Source: Timema cristinae (Eukaryota > Arthropoda > Insecta > Phasmatodea > Timematidae). Taken from it: a stretch of 64,000 nt of DNA. Positions 43,812 through 55,770 of this stretch are shown here, one piece after another; the first letter of the stretch is position 1; each line of letters begins with the position of its first letter. The notes beneath the pieces are model-generated. The model had not been told where the DNA came from. It worked only from the letters and a program-made list of their open reading frames with translations, and did no database searches. Location: NCBI GenBank assembly GCA_039000515.1, contig JBCFYV010000543.1, forward strand, positions 1-64,000. Reading direction: 5' to 3'. A program made the position numbers and the translations under genes.

Positions 43812-44266
43812 TATCATAGGGCGAACCAAGCAATGAAAGCTTGCTGCCTTTCAGGGTAAATAGAGGGTAGCATTTGTGTTTATTCCTTTACAACGTGTAG
43901 GATAAAAACGTTATTGGTACAAATATATTCAAAGAATTTAAATAGGTTTTTTTTCAACTGCAACAAATAATATATACTAATAATATATACTAACATAGCA
44001 GCCTACATTTCTCACTATGATTCGTAATGCGGGGGATCAGCCCCAATTAACTGCCTTAGTTTTGACTTGCAAAAGCTTGAAAATGTGTTTTTTTAAAGCA
44101 TTTACCACATACTTGTTTTCTTCGTAATTCAATGTTGATTTAAGTCATTTATAGACAACATTTATAGTACAACATATGAAATCAAAGCGCAATTATAGTT
44201 TCTATCACAGCGAACAATTATAGATACATTAATGTAACAAGTCCAACACAACTAGATATAACTTAC

Positions 44267-44600
44267 CAGTTCCCTCCGGAACTTTGGCTCGAACTGGAGC
44301 TAGATGACTGGCTTAAAGATCCCCCTCCTCCTTGTTGATGTCCTCCTCCTTGTTGATATCCTCCTCCACCACCACAAACAGAACAGCTACCTCCATAGGA
44401 AGGATGTTGGGGCTGTGGTTGAGGTATGTAGCCTCCTCCACAACCATTTCCTCCACCACAACCCCCTACTACTGGATAACCTCCTCCACCTCCACCTCCA
44501 TATCCACCCCCTCCGTAGCCACCACCTCCTCCACCTTTCTTCTTTAGTGATCTCTTGTTGCGATCAAAATTATTGGTATCTTCCTCTATTTTCTCAGAAT
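44267..44600 (-). CDS. secreted Gly-rich CxxC protein, exon 3
   Basis: Acceptor TTTTTGTAG at 44602-44601; phase 1 in. Reads DSEKIEEDTNNFDRNKRSLKK, then Gly/Tyr-rich repeats (GYGGGGYGGGG), VVGGCGGGNGCGGGYIPQPQ, SCSVCGGGGGYQQGGG and a Ser-rich end SQSSGGNW. The NKRS dibasic suggests propeptide cleavage. The exon can end at the donor TG|GTAAGT (44267/44266, phase 2) or run to an in-frame TAA at 44263-44265. Together with exons at 50359 and 53216 it gives a small secreted protein. Function unknown: cuticle, silk/adhesive or Gly-rich antimicrobial peptides are all compatible. An incomplete copy lies at 3051-3281. Confidence 0.7.
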
Positions 44601-44640
44601 CTACAAAAACAAATGTATATAAATAGTTTCACAAGATGTA

Positions 44641-44959
44641 TGTGACCTGGTGGTCTAGAGGTAAGGTGTCAGACCTCTAAGTTGGGGGTCCGGGGTTCAA
44701 TCCTCGGTCTAGAGACAAATTTATCTGATTGCCAAACCCTTCCTTCACCTCTGACAAGACTTGTATTAATAAAAACTTGTGAATATGGGGAATGCCAGGC
44801 CTTCATTGTGGTTTGGATTCCACGTTAAACTGTAGGTCATCCATTTCATCTAACAATCACCCTACCATTATACAGCGTAAGTGCGTATAACCCGAATGGG
44901 TAGTAAGACGTGGTGCTAATAATATTATTATTATTAATAATAATAATAATATTATTATT

Positions 44960-45007
<48 letters not shown>
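44641..45007 (+). mobile_element. SINE-A, full-length, with long (TAA)n tail
   Basis: Head CCTGGTGGTCTAGAGGTAAGG and GGGGTTCAATCCTCGG (A/B-box regions), body GAATGCCAGGCCTTCATTG, tail ACCCGAATGGGTAGTAAGAC, then ATT/TAA repeats to 45007. It lies in presumed intron 2. Confidence 0.8.
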
Positions 45008-45009
<2 letters not shown>

Positions 45010-45466
45010 ACAAGATGTAGGAAAACTATAAAATAATTCACTCCATGATAAAACCAGGCTCCGTATTCCTGAATACATTCATTTGATCATCTCGAGCTCT
45101 TGACACCGTCCAGTTGTCATTTGGTACTTCCCTGTCATTTGAGACACAAACCAAATGAATTGATACGGTGAGTCAAAGGAATTTAATAAATTTTTACAAA
45201 TAAATATAAATTTAAAAAGTATAGATACAAATTATTATGGAGAAATTTAGTATGGGCGTAAAGTTATTTAAATGATATTATGATTATCACTGTGGCTGAT
45301 TTTCATTCCTAGTCCACTGCACACCTCTAACAGCGTTTCAGTGTAGCTGGATGTATTCTATTATCATTAAGTGACTTCTTGCTGTTGGGCATCAATAAAA
45401 CGAGTTCAAACGCTATATTTTATTTCGAACTACATAACAAATATATATAAATATAATTTATTTGGG

Positions 45467-45622
45467 ACCACGTCTTACTGCCTTTTCGGGCTATGCAGTG
45501 GTTTTTCCAAAATCATTATCCACGCATTATCCGACCGAGATTCGAACCTCGATCTCCCTGTCCTCAGTAATCTGACTCTACACAAAATTAGCGCGTTATC
45601 CAACTAGTTTACTGAGGTGGTT
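45467..45622 (-). mobile_element. SINE-B, reverse, shortened
   Basis: Plus-strand signature ACGTCTTACTGCC (inverse tail), GAGATTCGAACCTCGATCTCC (inverse B box) and CCAACTAGTTTACTGAGGTGG (inverse A-box end). Confidence 0.65.
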
Positions 45623-45756
45623 TATATTTTCTTCAATGAAATATTAAGATCTACTTATTCATACAATTTTGATTGTATTTAACTTCATCTCGATGTCCAA
45701 AAACCGAAAATAAATTTGCCCTGCGCAGTTGCACATGTGTTCATAAACACTTAACC

Positions 45757-45998
45757 CATCTCGGTGGCGTAGTTAGCTAACGCGCTAGTCGTGTTGAGCT
45801 CGACCACCGAGGGCGGGGAGATCGAGGTTCGAATCTCGACTGGGTGAACTGGGGGAGGGGGTTCCTAAATGGTTTTCCACACTCCCTCCACGAAAATGCA
45901 GATTCACTTCCTCTAATTCAACCTTCCCAATTCCCAACCCATTAGCGTAATTAGTACTTAAAGCGTATAACCCGAACTGGTAGTAAGACGCGGTGCTA

Positions 45999-46045
<47 letters not shown>
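45757..46045 (+). mobile_element. SINE-B, full-length
   Basis: Head CTCGGTGGCGTAGTTAGC and GAGGTTCGAATCTCG (A and B boxes), body TTCCTAAATGGTTTTCC and CACTTCCTCTAATTCAACC, tail ACCCGAACTGGTAGTAAGAC and (AAT)n. Its 3' tail is the same as that of SINE-A although the heads differ. Confidence 0.8.
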
Positions 46046-46047
<2 letters not shown>

Positions 46048-46474
46048 TCATAAACACTTAAAGAGGTTGCATATCACAATGAATTGACCCCAGGCATTTT
46101 GTATCAGTTTCATGTCTTCTTTGAGTATAATTTAGTTGCAAATAATTACTTAAATAATCTATGTTTAATTATTATAAATAACTATTTAGCACAAACAACA
46201 TTTACTTTTTTTTTCAAAATCTCTGAGTAGTTTTACGTCAAATAAATAAAATCTATTTTTTTTATTTTACTGTTGAATGGTTTACAAAGAAATGTAGTTT
46301 CTCATTAAGTTATAATAAACTAGTGTAATAAAATTTGGAGCTATGCTTTTAGGGTAAAAATTCTCTTTCCTATGTTTTTTTTTTAAATTTCGTTTAATTT
46401 ATAGAGAGGATCTCTAATAAATTCCTATTTATAGTTAAGCTATAAGCTATAAATAAAAATAACTAGGTAATAAA

Positions 46475-46690
46475 ATAGAGTTTAATATAAATTAAGATAT
46501 GATAAAGTAAATAGTTCTGTATAAATCACAGTTTAATATAAATTAAGCTATGATAAAGCAAATAGTTCTGTATAAATCACAGTTTAATATAAACTAAGCT
46601 ATGATAAAGCAAATAGTTCCGTATAAATCACAGCTTAATATAAATTAAGCTATGATGAAGCAAATAGTTCTGTGTAAATCACAGTCTAAT
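46475..46690. repeat. 51-bp tandem repeat, four units
   Basis: GATAAAGYAAATAGTTC recurs at 46501, 46552, 46603 and (as GATGAAG) 46654, an exact 51-bp period; units include TATAAATCACAGTTTAATA. Confidence 0.9.
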
Positions 46691-49600
46691 GCTAAAATGC
46701 AAATAAAAAGGTGTACACTTTTTGTTTTGTGTAATTTTTATAAATTATTAGTAAAAATATAGTTTTAATTACATAAAATTGATCTATTTTAATTTGTCGT
46801 TTTATCCTAATGTATTAAGAATATATATTTTTTTATTGAAGTCGTTGGTTTGCAATCACAAACTTCAGCACAGATTGTTGTAAACTTTGTAAAACAAGTA
46901 TTGAAAATTCATCAAAAAGTGAGTGGATCTGAACTCTTCCTAAATAACTTGAATTGTATTAAGAAACTATTTTCTGTTTTAGTAAATAAATTCAGAATGA
47001 ATAGCAAAAATAATTCTTTAAACCTATACCTTAGAATTAAATAAGTATTTTTGATTCCACCTCTTATTTGCTGAAGTACTAATAAAATAATTTTCATTTG
47101 TTGCTTACTCAACGTTTATTAAATTAGGTATTTATAATTTTAGCAAACGTTATAAAATTATTTTAAAACGGGGCTTTACAATATTAAAGAATGATATGAT
47201 TAATATGTGGTATTGCAACCAATCAAATACAAAATTTTAATATATTTTTAAGTGGTAACAAAATTATTTATTTATTGGTCTCGGCTGGTCAGGACATATC
47301 CACGTGGTCCCCGGTGGGACACTGTAGCAATTATTGCTGCAAGGCGTCTAAAAAAGGGAGAGTCAACAAGAACAGCGCTTACCCAATTTCACCGACCGGA
47401 CGAGCGAGCGGAAAAGGACGTCCACACACGATAACAACAGTGCAACATCTAAGAGCGATGATCCTAGTGCTGCATTTTGCCGCTACGCACCACCACTTGT
47501 CTCAAGAACATGGACGCCGAGAACAGCGTGGAAGAGCCTAGGCCTTGATAGAATGTTCTCAACGCACCTAGTACCACGCATCTCCCCCTTTCCATGTGTT
47601 TATAATCTGTGATCCCCTCCTTGGTGTAATTCCGTCTCGAGTGTTCGATAGTTGCGCCATATAAGAGACTGTTCACCAAGATAGCAGCCACTCTTGGATT
47701 AGGCTCGGACATTGACGAAGCTTAGGCTTCAAAGGCAGACTCATATAATGTAAGGAGAAATTCTTTTTCGGCTTAAAAATAAATATTATGTAATTTTCTA
47801 AAATTCCTTTTGGCTTTACGTATATTTATTGTTATTTACCGTCATAGATGAATATTCATTTATTTTACTAAATATTAAAATAACTTCACTTATGTTACGC
47901 ATGATAAATAGGACTTTACTTATAATACAAAGTAATGTGGGGAAGTTTTTAAGGCGAGTTTTGAATTTTTTCTAATGTTAGCCAAATCTTGTTTATCAAC
48001 TTGGATTCAGTTATTTAACTTTAAAATTATGTTTTCAAAGCGTGTTGTCTTAATATCCATATTAAGAAGTTTTATAATATTAGGCCTTAATGATTTAGTT
48101 GTTGGAATGCGGGACGTTAATAATTATTCTTGTATAGTTAACGTTATGTATCTAACTTAGGAATTATTTTGCATAGTTCTTGAACATGGCAGAATGGTAA
48201 TAATAATTTTTTCTTATGATAAAGTTAGGAATTATCCTTAACGTTTAATGTGAGAATTTCTAAGTTTATTCTGTATTACTTCTAATTTTGGAGGATTCCG
48301 GAATTTGTGGAGACGTCATGCGTAGGCTGATCTTTAATGGGGCAATCACGGAACTATAATACTGTTAGTTACAATTTTGACTTGCACTTAAATAAGTCAT
48401 TGCTAAAATTCTCATTTAAGTTTTTTATATTGTTATACGCCATGTTTATAATGCTAGACATTAAAATTTAATACACGTACTATAATAGAAAGTCTTGTAA
48501 AAAACAATAATAATAGATTGTTATTATTCAGCTTTTACAGATATTGTATAAAAAAAAAAGAATATGCTTAGATTCTTTGAAGAAGTGATATGTTCTTGAA
48601 TATGAGGCTAATTGAAATAAAAGCAAAGTTTCATTAAGACATGAATTTTTTTACTATTATAATTATGCCATTTATCCTTAGGTTTAGATACATATAATTT
48701 TGTTGTCCTTTTTAACTTAGCCTTCGTCCTCGTCGTATTAAAACTAAATTGGTCACTGAAGGAGAACAGTGAGATTACCCTCCTTCTAGGAGATGGGTTG
48801 TGTACCCTAATATATTTCACACCAAAAAGAAAACATAATATTGTTTACACTTCGCACTCCTATTTTTTCTAAATTATTTAATAAAATTAAATTTTTTTTT
48901 GTATTGAATCCCTCTAATATCTAGAGCTTGGGATTAGGGTCAATGTCTCAGGAAACCGTGGTCATATCTAAGGCTGAGTTTCTAACCTCCTCCAGTGACG
49001 ATGGTGGTCACGCATAGAGGGGCCCATGTGCCAATCAACGGCGGAGTGGTTTACCCGAACTATCCCGTAATGACGGGTTCGCCGGCAAGTAGGGTTTGGT
49101 GGACCCCAAATTCTCGCTACGTGTGCTTGTGCTCAGAAGGCATGGGAACCCTATAAGGAGTTGTTTGTTGCTACCGTGGTCACCACGAGTTCCGTCATTC
49201 AGTTCTGGGTCTTGTTGAAGCCAGAAGTGTTTGACTTTTTGCACGAGGTTAGATGGCTCCTCGTAGGGTGGAAACGTCGTCTCTGTCCATTTGGAGGGAA
49301 CTTTTTTCTTTCTTTATTTATTTGCACCACGTCTTACTACCTGTTCAGTTTGTAGGCCCTACTAATTACACTGATGTTAGGGATAGAGAAGGTTGAATTT
49401 AGAGGAAGTGTACTCACATTTGTGGGAAGAGGAAAACCATTTAGGAAAAAAACACTCTCAGTACACCCAAACCGGGATCTCCCCGTCTTTGTTAGACTTG
49501 TTTATCGCGAGAGTAACGCTTTAGATCATGTGGCCACCAGAGTGGGTTTGGAGGGAGTCATTCATTGCTAATTCAAAAGTATAAACGTACTCTCGAAAAC

Positions 49601-50358
49601 AAAAGAATAATGTTCGCAAATATAAATTAAATATATAGGCAAATGTAGTACTGTATTCACGTTAAATATGTGGAGTGACCCGATAATTTTGTTTTTAATA
49701 TGTTTCTTGCCTTGTGAAAAATAGTATTATCTTACAAATAATCTTTCAGTCTTAGCTGAGGATATAATTAAGGACTCAAGCCTCTAAACCATGCCCAACA
49801 ATCTTATCGAGAATTTTACTTTGAGTCAACGTATATTTGTATTTTAAGTGGTAAGCTACGAGCTATTAGACGAGAGTTTTTAATAAGTGTGTTTCAAAGC
49901 TCTAATAACTCAAATAAGGTGCTAAATGGCTTAAAAAATTCCAATTAAAAATAATATTGTACAGTTAAGATAATACAATATTTCTAGATACTTGTTTGAT
50001 TTACGTTTTGTTCTAATTAAGGAAATTATAGGCAATATTAAGAAATTCATAATTTGTGATTTCGTTATTAATTTTTGATTCTAAAGATGGACCACAGTGA
50101 ATCGTTGAAAACAATCTATTGTCTTAGTCCATGAGATAAATATTGGATCATACGGAAATCCAATCAATATATAATGTACGTATATTTTATTATAAAGTGA
50201 ATTTATTATATCTAAAATTGGTAATTATTAATAAGCATATTTAGCGTTTAAATTTTAAAGTAAGTTTACTCATTTTATTATTTTCTTCATTATAATATAT
50301 TTATCAAGATCTTTTTTAGTTCCAAAATCATGAAGAACTATTGACACGTTGAACTTAC
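46691..50358. other. rest of presumed intron 2
   Basis: AT-rich, with a GC-richer block at 47275-47740 that has open frames on both strands but no recognisable domain, and a worn SINE-B-like piece at 49325-49550. No gene supported. Confidence 0.45.
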
Positions 50359-50448
50359 CAGTAATTTGATATTTTTCCTTTATGTCGGTAGCTGCTCTTT
50401 TGAAAATGCTGAGCAATGGACTTTCGACATTTCTTGCAGAATCTGTAT
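50359..50448 (-). CDS. secreted Gly-rich protein gene, exon 2 (propeptide)
   Basis: 90-nt exon, phase 1 in and out. Acceptor TGTTTTACAG, donor CTG|GTAAGT. Encodes a polar segment (DSARNVESPLLSIFKR, ATDIKEKYQI). Phase agrees with exon 1 (ends CAA G) and exon 3 (begins AT). Confidence 0.7.
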
Positions 50449-53215
50449 CTGTAAAACATAGGAAGGATTCAATCAAGTTAAACAAGAGCAAATAAATAAC
50501 ATAAAATATGTTATTTTACGCTTGCGTTACAAACTATTTTTTGCAAAATTATTAAATTTAATTAAGTTGAGATAACATTGCAATCCTCAAAAAAGGTATT
50601 TGCTATTGAATCTAAATTAATATAATACAAGTTTTTAAACGTTAATAAATAGTTCATGTATTTGAAGGAGGGGTTAAGGATGGGGCGTATTCCTTCTCTC
50701 TTGCTCTCAATTCTAGTTTGATGAGTTATTAATATTGTTGTGTACAATTTTAAAAGTGTCCATGTTTGTTTAGTTAAGGCGTGGTTTTATAAAAAACTAC
50801 ATTTTGCAGGAAGCTAGAAAAATCGGGTAAAATTTTGTCTTGAAATGATATTTGAGTATCATAAGATTGTGATAATGTGTCAGACAATATGTGTGACAAT
50901 GTGTGTGACACAATGTGAACACCAGGAAGTCCGACAACATGACACGTTTAAAACTATGAACGGAAGATTTGGAGAGCCCACTTCAATGCTCAAATAGTTT
51001 AAGGCATGTACCGACGAACAGGGCTCGAATACCTGCATTATAACCTGCTCATTAATAAGTAGGGGCAACAGTATTTTTATATTATAGAAAGTAGGTTAGA
51101 AATGGGCTTAAGACGTACCTCGCATGTCAAGACGCTGTAATTATCAATATTAAGAATTCAATAGATGAATGATTGTAATTTTGTTTGATAAACGTCTTAG
51201 TTTTTAATATTTTTTAAAATCTGTATGTTTCATTGGTATAAAAATATTTATATTTATTTGTTAAAATCAATAAGCTCTCTAGCTATTTTTTCAATTACTG
51301 GTTAAGTACAATATAATCATTTACATCTCAACTTTACCAACATACACGATAGAATTAAGATAGCCTCAAAATTTACAAAAGAAAATAGTATTCCACCTAA
51401 ATTTACCTTCTGAAATGTAGGTTTTAAGATAAAGAACCAATAAGGATACTTTTAACCGAATTTTCTCATTTTCATGAAGTTTTATTCAAATTATCTATTT
51501 TGATGGGCTTCAATATTGTGAAAATATTATTTATTTTAAATGTTTTGGTGAATCAATTACAATATTTTCAGTGTTATTGTGTGAGCTTAGTTATAATATG
51601 TGATACAGCGGAAGGAAATATACTGAACAAACATAGTTTTAAATGACCACACTATACTCAGCATTTTAAATAAAAGTAAGAGTTTTTGTATCCTGTAAAA
51701 TAATAAAACAACACTAGTGTCTGGAAAACTTATACACGTACTAAGATTTTACATCATTTACATCATCAAGTTTAAAAGTGTATCTTTGTCCAACAAAGTG
51801 AAAAATATGTATGTGAGGTTATGTAAATTAGTTTTTAAAGATGCTTATAAATAAAGGTGGGGTGAGTTTTTTTTTTAAAGTAAATCGATCAACATACTTT
51901 TTGTTGATTTTGTATAATCATGAAATTCATAAATTAAAGTTATGTTCTAAACTTAAGACGATGCAAGCTAAATATTGAATAATGGCAAGATAAAAAAATA
52001 TGAGGGGTGAAGCTATGAGTAGTTTATGGGATTTATAAATTTAATTTTCCATGTCCACATAATTTCAGGCCTATATGTGAATCTTTATTTGAAAAAAAAA
52101 AGGCTGATGTTCGTTGCTGATATTATTCCACAGTTCAATCCCAACCTAGCTTACTGAGGGTGGCTCTTCCCGTAAACGATTTCCCATGTTTCCTTGAGTT
52201 GATTGCTGGCACAAAGGTTTCCCATGTTTTCTTAATTTAAATGCTTATGACGTTCCTCAACCTTCACCCTTCTAATCATGTTACCTTAAAATAGTTATTT
52301 TAATTTGCAGATAGACCCGATGTTCAGTAAAGTTTTTAGCATTTTGATAAGGTTATTTAGCATATATTAAATAAAACTACTTGGTACTCTGCTAGAATCA
52401 AGAGTGTTAATACGTTGTACCTCAAACAATTACGAAACATCTCATAGGAACTTTGGTCGGATTCTCCAAGGAATCAAACTTTCTACGTTTTAGCTGTAGT
52501 TTTTTCTCTGAGTGTTTTACTACCCGTCCGTAATATACGCATTCAATTACGCTAATTGAGTAGGGATGAGTAATTTAGAATTTAGAATAATTGCACCGGT
52601 TTTCGCGTGGGAGGAGTTTGGTAAAGTATTTAGTAAAAAAAAAAAACAAGTATTTCAGTATAACCCGTCTTGAATCTCTTCCTCAACGGCAAACCAGAAG
52701 AGATAAGCCTAACATCTAATCCGCGGGCCTACCCACCAATCTTGAAACTCTGAATTTTAAAGCTATATATATATATATATATATAATGTGCTTTATATAT
52801 TATTTATTATATATGTAATGTGTATATATTATATAGGTACTGTGTATATATATATATAATATTTATGAATACTATTTATATGTGTGTGTGTGTTTTGTTT
52901 AAAATATTCAAAAAACAAGAAAGAATTATCTTGCCTGGAACAGCACTTCTAATAAACTCTGAATCATTAGCACCCAAACGGATGGTAAAACATGGTTCTA
53001 AATAAATCATGCACCGGTAGGCAAGAGGATTAAATGTTAGTCTCATGTTTGACGGTAACGGAGAGGTTGGGGTAAAAAAAACAGGGTGGAAGATGGTTTT
53101 TCTAAATTAATTCCCCATTCTCCTTCCACGCAAGCGTGGATACATTTCATCTGAACTATACCTTCCTAATCCCTACTCAATGATGTATGATAAATATATG
53201 TGAATATATTATTAC
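50449..53215. other. presumed intron 1
   Basis: 2767 bp, AT-rich. Worn SINE-B-like fragments at about 52500-52740 (reverse) and 52965-53190, and a TA microsatellite at 52762-52784. No gene. Confidence 0.5.
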
Positions 53216-53297
53216 CTTGGGTAGGTGCGTTTTCCTCCCCTGATGTTAAAACGCAAACAAGTCCAAGAGCCAACAGGCAAATAAAATAATTCTTCAT
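53216..53297 (-). CDS. secreted Gly-rich protein gene, exon 1 (signal peptide)
   Basis: ATG at 53297 opens MKNYFICLLALGLVCVLTSG, a typical signal peptide (basic n-region, Leu-rich core, cleavage expected near TSG-E), then EENAPTQ and donor CCAAG|GTAATA at 53216/53215, phase 1. Expected mature protein is Gly-rich. It is the first coding exon of the 53.3-38.7 kb minus-strand gene. Confidence 0.75.
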
Positions 53298-53340
53298 CAC
53301 TTTAAGTGGAAATAGCTTGTCTTGAATCTACGTCCGCATA

Positions 53341-53376
53341 AACTGACCTATGGCACTCACATCTGCCTTTATATAC
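53341..53376 (-). promoter_or_regulatory. TATA box and TCAGT initiator
   Basis: Minus-strand TATATAAAGG (plus 53367-53376) lies 30 bases before TCAGTT (plus 53341-53346), which is 44 bases before the ATG. TCAGT is the arthropod Inr consensus. Confidence 0.7.
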
Positions 53377-54169
53377 GAGTACTAATACCTCAAACGTAAT
53401 CGACTCTTTTTACATGTGTAATTTATTGTCTCTTTCTAACTTGAGATGTGTTAAAAAGATAAAGTTTTATAACAAGTGCAATACCTGGAAAAAGAAAGAA
53501 TAAAAAAAACCCATAGCAAATGTGAAGAATGAAATTAGATTAGTCATTCTATCGCCTGCTATCTTGTTATAGTGGCTTAGAATAAATGTACAATGCAACT
53601 CAACGAGTTATGATAATTTTATGAGGTAGTTTAATAAGGCTTTAATCATTTTCAATCTAAACAAATGGCAGTACCAAAGCAAATGTGTAGTACGTTATTA
53701 AACATGCCATTTAAAAAAATCCACTCAGGTGTTTTCCAAATGGTTTGTTTACATAGTTACGAAATACTTAGGGGTTTGATTTTTAAAACTATTCTGTGCA
53801 CTGTAATAAACCAAGATAATTTGACGTTGATTTTATAAAGTTTTCAATGCAATAACGTATGGTTCTATTTTTTTTGAATAATCGTCTACAATTAATTTAT
53901 TGTTTTACCTAATTTATGAATAAAATACCCAACCATATCATCTCTAGTTTACATGATTTTTACAACAAAAAAGTAGAAGTTTGATTAACTATTTATAAGG
54001 GCAAAGATATTATAAACTGTTTTCATATAACAATTTTAGAATTCATAATAATTAAAACAAAATTTCTATAACTATTTCAAAATAAAATTTCGTTGCATAG
54101 GCCGTGTGTTAATTTGAAAACTTTCCATCAAAACATAACAAAAGCAACGCATTGCAGAAAAAAGTTTTA
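53377..54169. other. upstream region of the Gly-rich gene
   Basis: AT-rich; nothing recognised. Confidence 0.4.
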
Positions 54170-54170
54170 A

Positions 54171-54247
<77 letters not shown>

Positions 54248-54380
54248 TGTAAGTGAGACAGAAAATTAGGGAAAAAGAAAGATATTGCTACAGGGTAGAT
54301 TACAACTCTTTGTGACAAAGAGTTGTAATCTACCCTGTAGCAATATCTTTCTTTTTCCCTAATTTTCTGTCTCACTTGCA

Positions 54381-54457
<77 letters not shown>

Positions 54458-54460
54458 GCA
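54170..54460. repeat. near-perfect palindrome, arms about 143 bp, loop 3 bp
   Basis: Centre TGA at 54313-54315. The arms read GACAGAAAATTAGGG, AAAGAAAGATATTGC and GATTACAACTCTTTG against their complements. The outer parts are (TAA)n on the left and (TTA)n on the right, so the pairing continues through the microsatellites. Confidence 0.9.
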
Positions 54461-54715
54461 CGAACTTACGTTAATGTGTAATGGTAGGGTGATTGTGAGA
54501 TGAAATGAAGGACCTACAGTTCAGCGTGGAATCCGAACCACGGTGGAGGCCTGGCATTCCCCATATTCACAAGATGTGATTAATACACATATTGTCAGAG
54601 GTGAAGGAAGGGTTTGGAAATCAGATCAATCTGTACTTGGACCAAGGGTTGAACCCAGGACCCCCAACAAAGATGTCCAACACCTTACCCCTAAACCGCC
54701 AGGTCACCAGTTTTA
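54383..54715 (-). mobile_element. SINE-A, full-length, reverse
   Basis: The (TTA)n is its 3' tail in reverse; then TTCAGCGTGGAATCCG, CCTGGCATTCCCC, and the tRNA-like head inverse (GGGTTGAACCCAGG B-box inverse, CCTTACCCCTAAACCGCCAGG A-box inverse) at about 54650-54712. Confidence 0.8.
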
Positions 54716-55770
54716 AATAAAATTTGTTTGATTTTGAGGGGGAAGTAAAGTGGTAAGGCTGGTATGACTTTGGGTAGCGTTGCTATGGTGACGTTAATAT
54801 CACTTTTTGTACTACCTCTTCTTGTAGATTATGGTGTGCCATTTTCAAAATGGTGATTTCAATCATTGTAAAGTAAAAGCTAACGCGATAAATGAGCCTC
54901 ACAAGTTTCTGATATGCCGGCACTGGGTGCGGCATTAAAGTTTGGCCTATTCAAACATAACTCGGGAAGGTATAAGTGTTTGAGTGAGATCGTAAACAAA
55001 ACATTGTTTTTACTATCAATGCCATTTACAAATCCATTAGTTGGCTAGTTTGTTTTCTAGTGTTGACGTAAAGGCTAATCCTGGAAAATGGTTAACAATT
55101 TGGAAGAGAGAACTGAAATGATGTTTATTAGCTATAGACCCTAAGCATAATATATATATATATTTTTTTTCAGGTCTTTGAAATGAATTTGATTCTTAAG
55201 ATCTCTGGTGGATAAAGATAATTAATTGTCGTTTCTCAATTTTTCTGTAACATTGTTCCTAGTTCTCAATGCCATAGAGTAAGTAACAGTGTATATCATT
55301 TCATTTATGATCTTTTGTGTGTTCTACAACAATGTATAGCTCTATTATTTAATTTCACAAATATCACTAGTTCTTAGTAAATGTCTATATTAAGATAAAA
55401 GCTGTAGAAAGCCTGTGTGATGCACCTAACCATTTATTTCTCATTTATTATTCACTGTGTCTCATTACTCGTTTGGGCTATAGGCATATATATGCCTACT
55501 AATTACGCTAATATACTAGGGATGAAAACAGTTTAATTCAGATGAAGTGTATCCTCTTTTGCGTGGATGGCTAGTGGAAAATAATTGAGTAAAAATCCCC
55601 TTCAGTACTCCCGATCGGGTTTGAGGCCTGATATTCCCCTCATCGTCAACCCAGTCTATTGTTAGAGTGCCACCTTAGACCATTCGACCACCTGAGAAGT
55701 CTTTCCTACTATTATTATTAGTTGTTCTATCTTAAGGCATGTCCGTTCATTTTGTTCGTGAACTTAGACC
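54716..55770. other. intergenic, with a worn SINE-B-like piece
   Basis: Around 55470-55705 a reverse SINE-B-like copy (ACTAATTACGCTAATA, ATTCAGATGAAGTGTATCC, GATCGGGTTTGAGGCC). No gene. Confidence 0.45.

Larger units (their letters stand above)
38806..44266. other. presumed intron 3, with repeats
   Basis: If the terminal exon is right this is intron. It holds SINE-B copies (40146-40402, 41432-41660, and a tail at 41676-41715), the hAT-like MITE at 43630 and otherwise AT-rich DNA. The 111-codon frame at 40821-41156 has no recognised domain. Confidence 0.4.

Noticed and set aside
44304..44645. Plus-strand Leu/His-rich ORF
   Set aside because: Antisense shadow of the Gly-rich exon 3 on the minus strand.
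47252..47712. Overlapping open frames in a GC-richer block
   Set aside because: Open on both strands through composition; no domain, no splice or promoter evidence.
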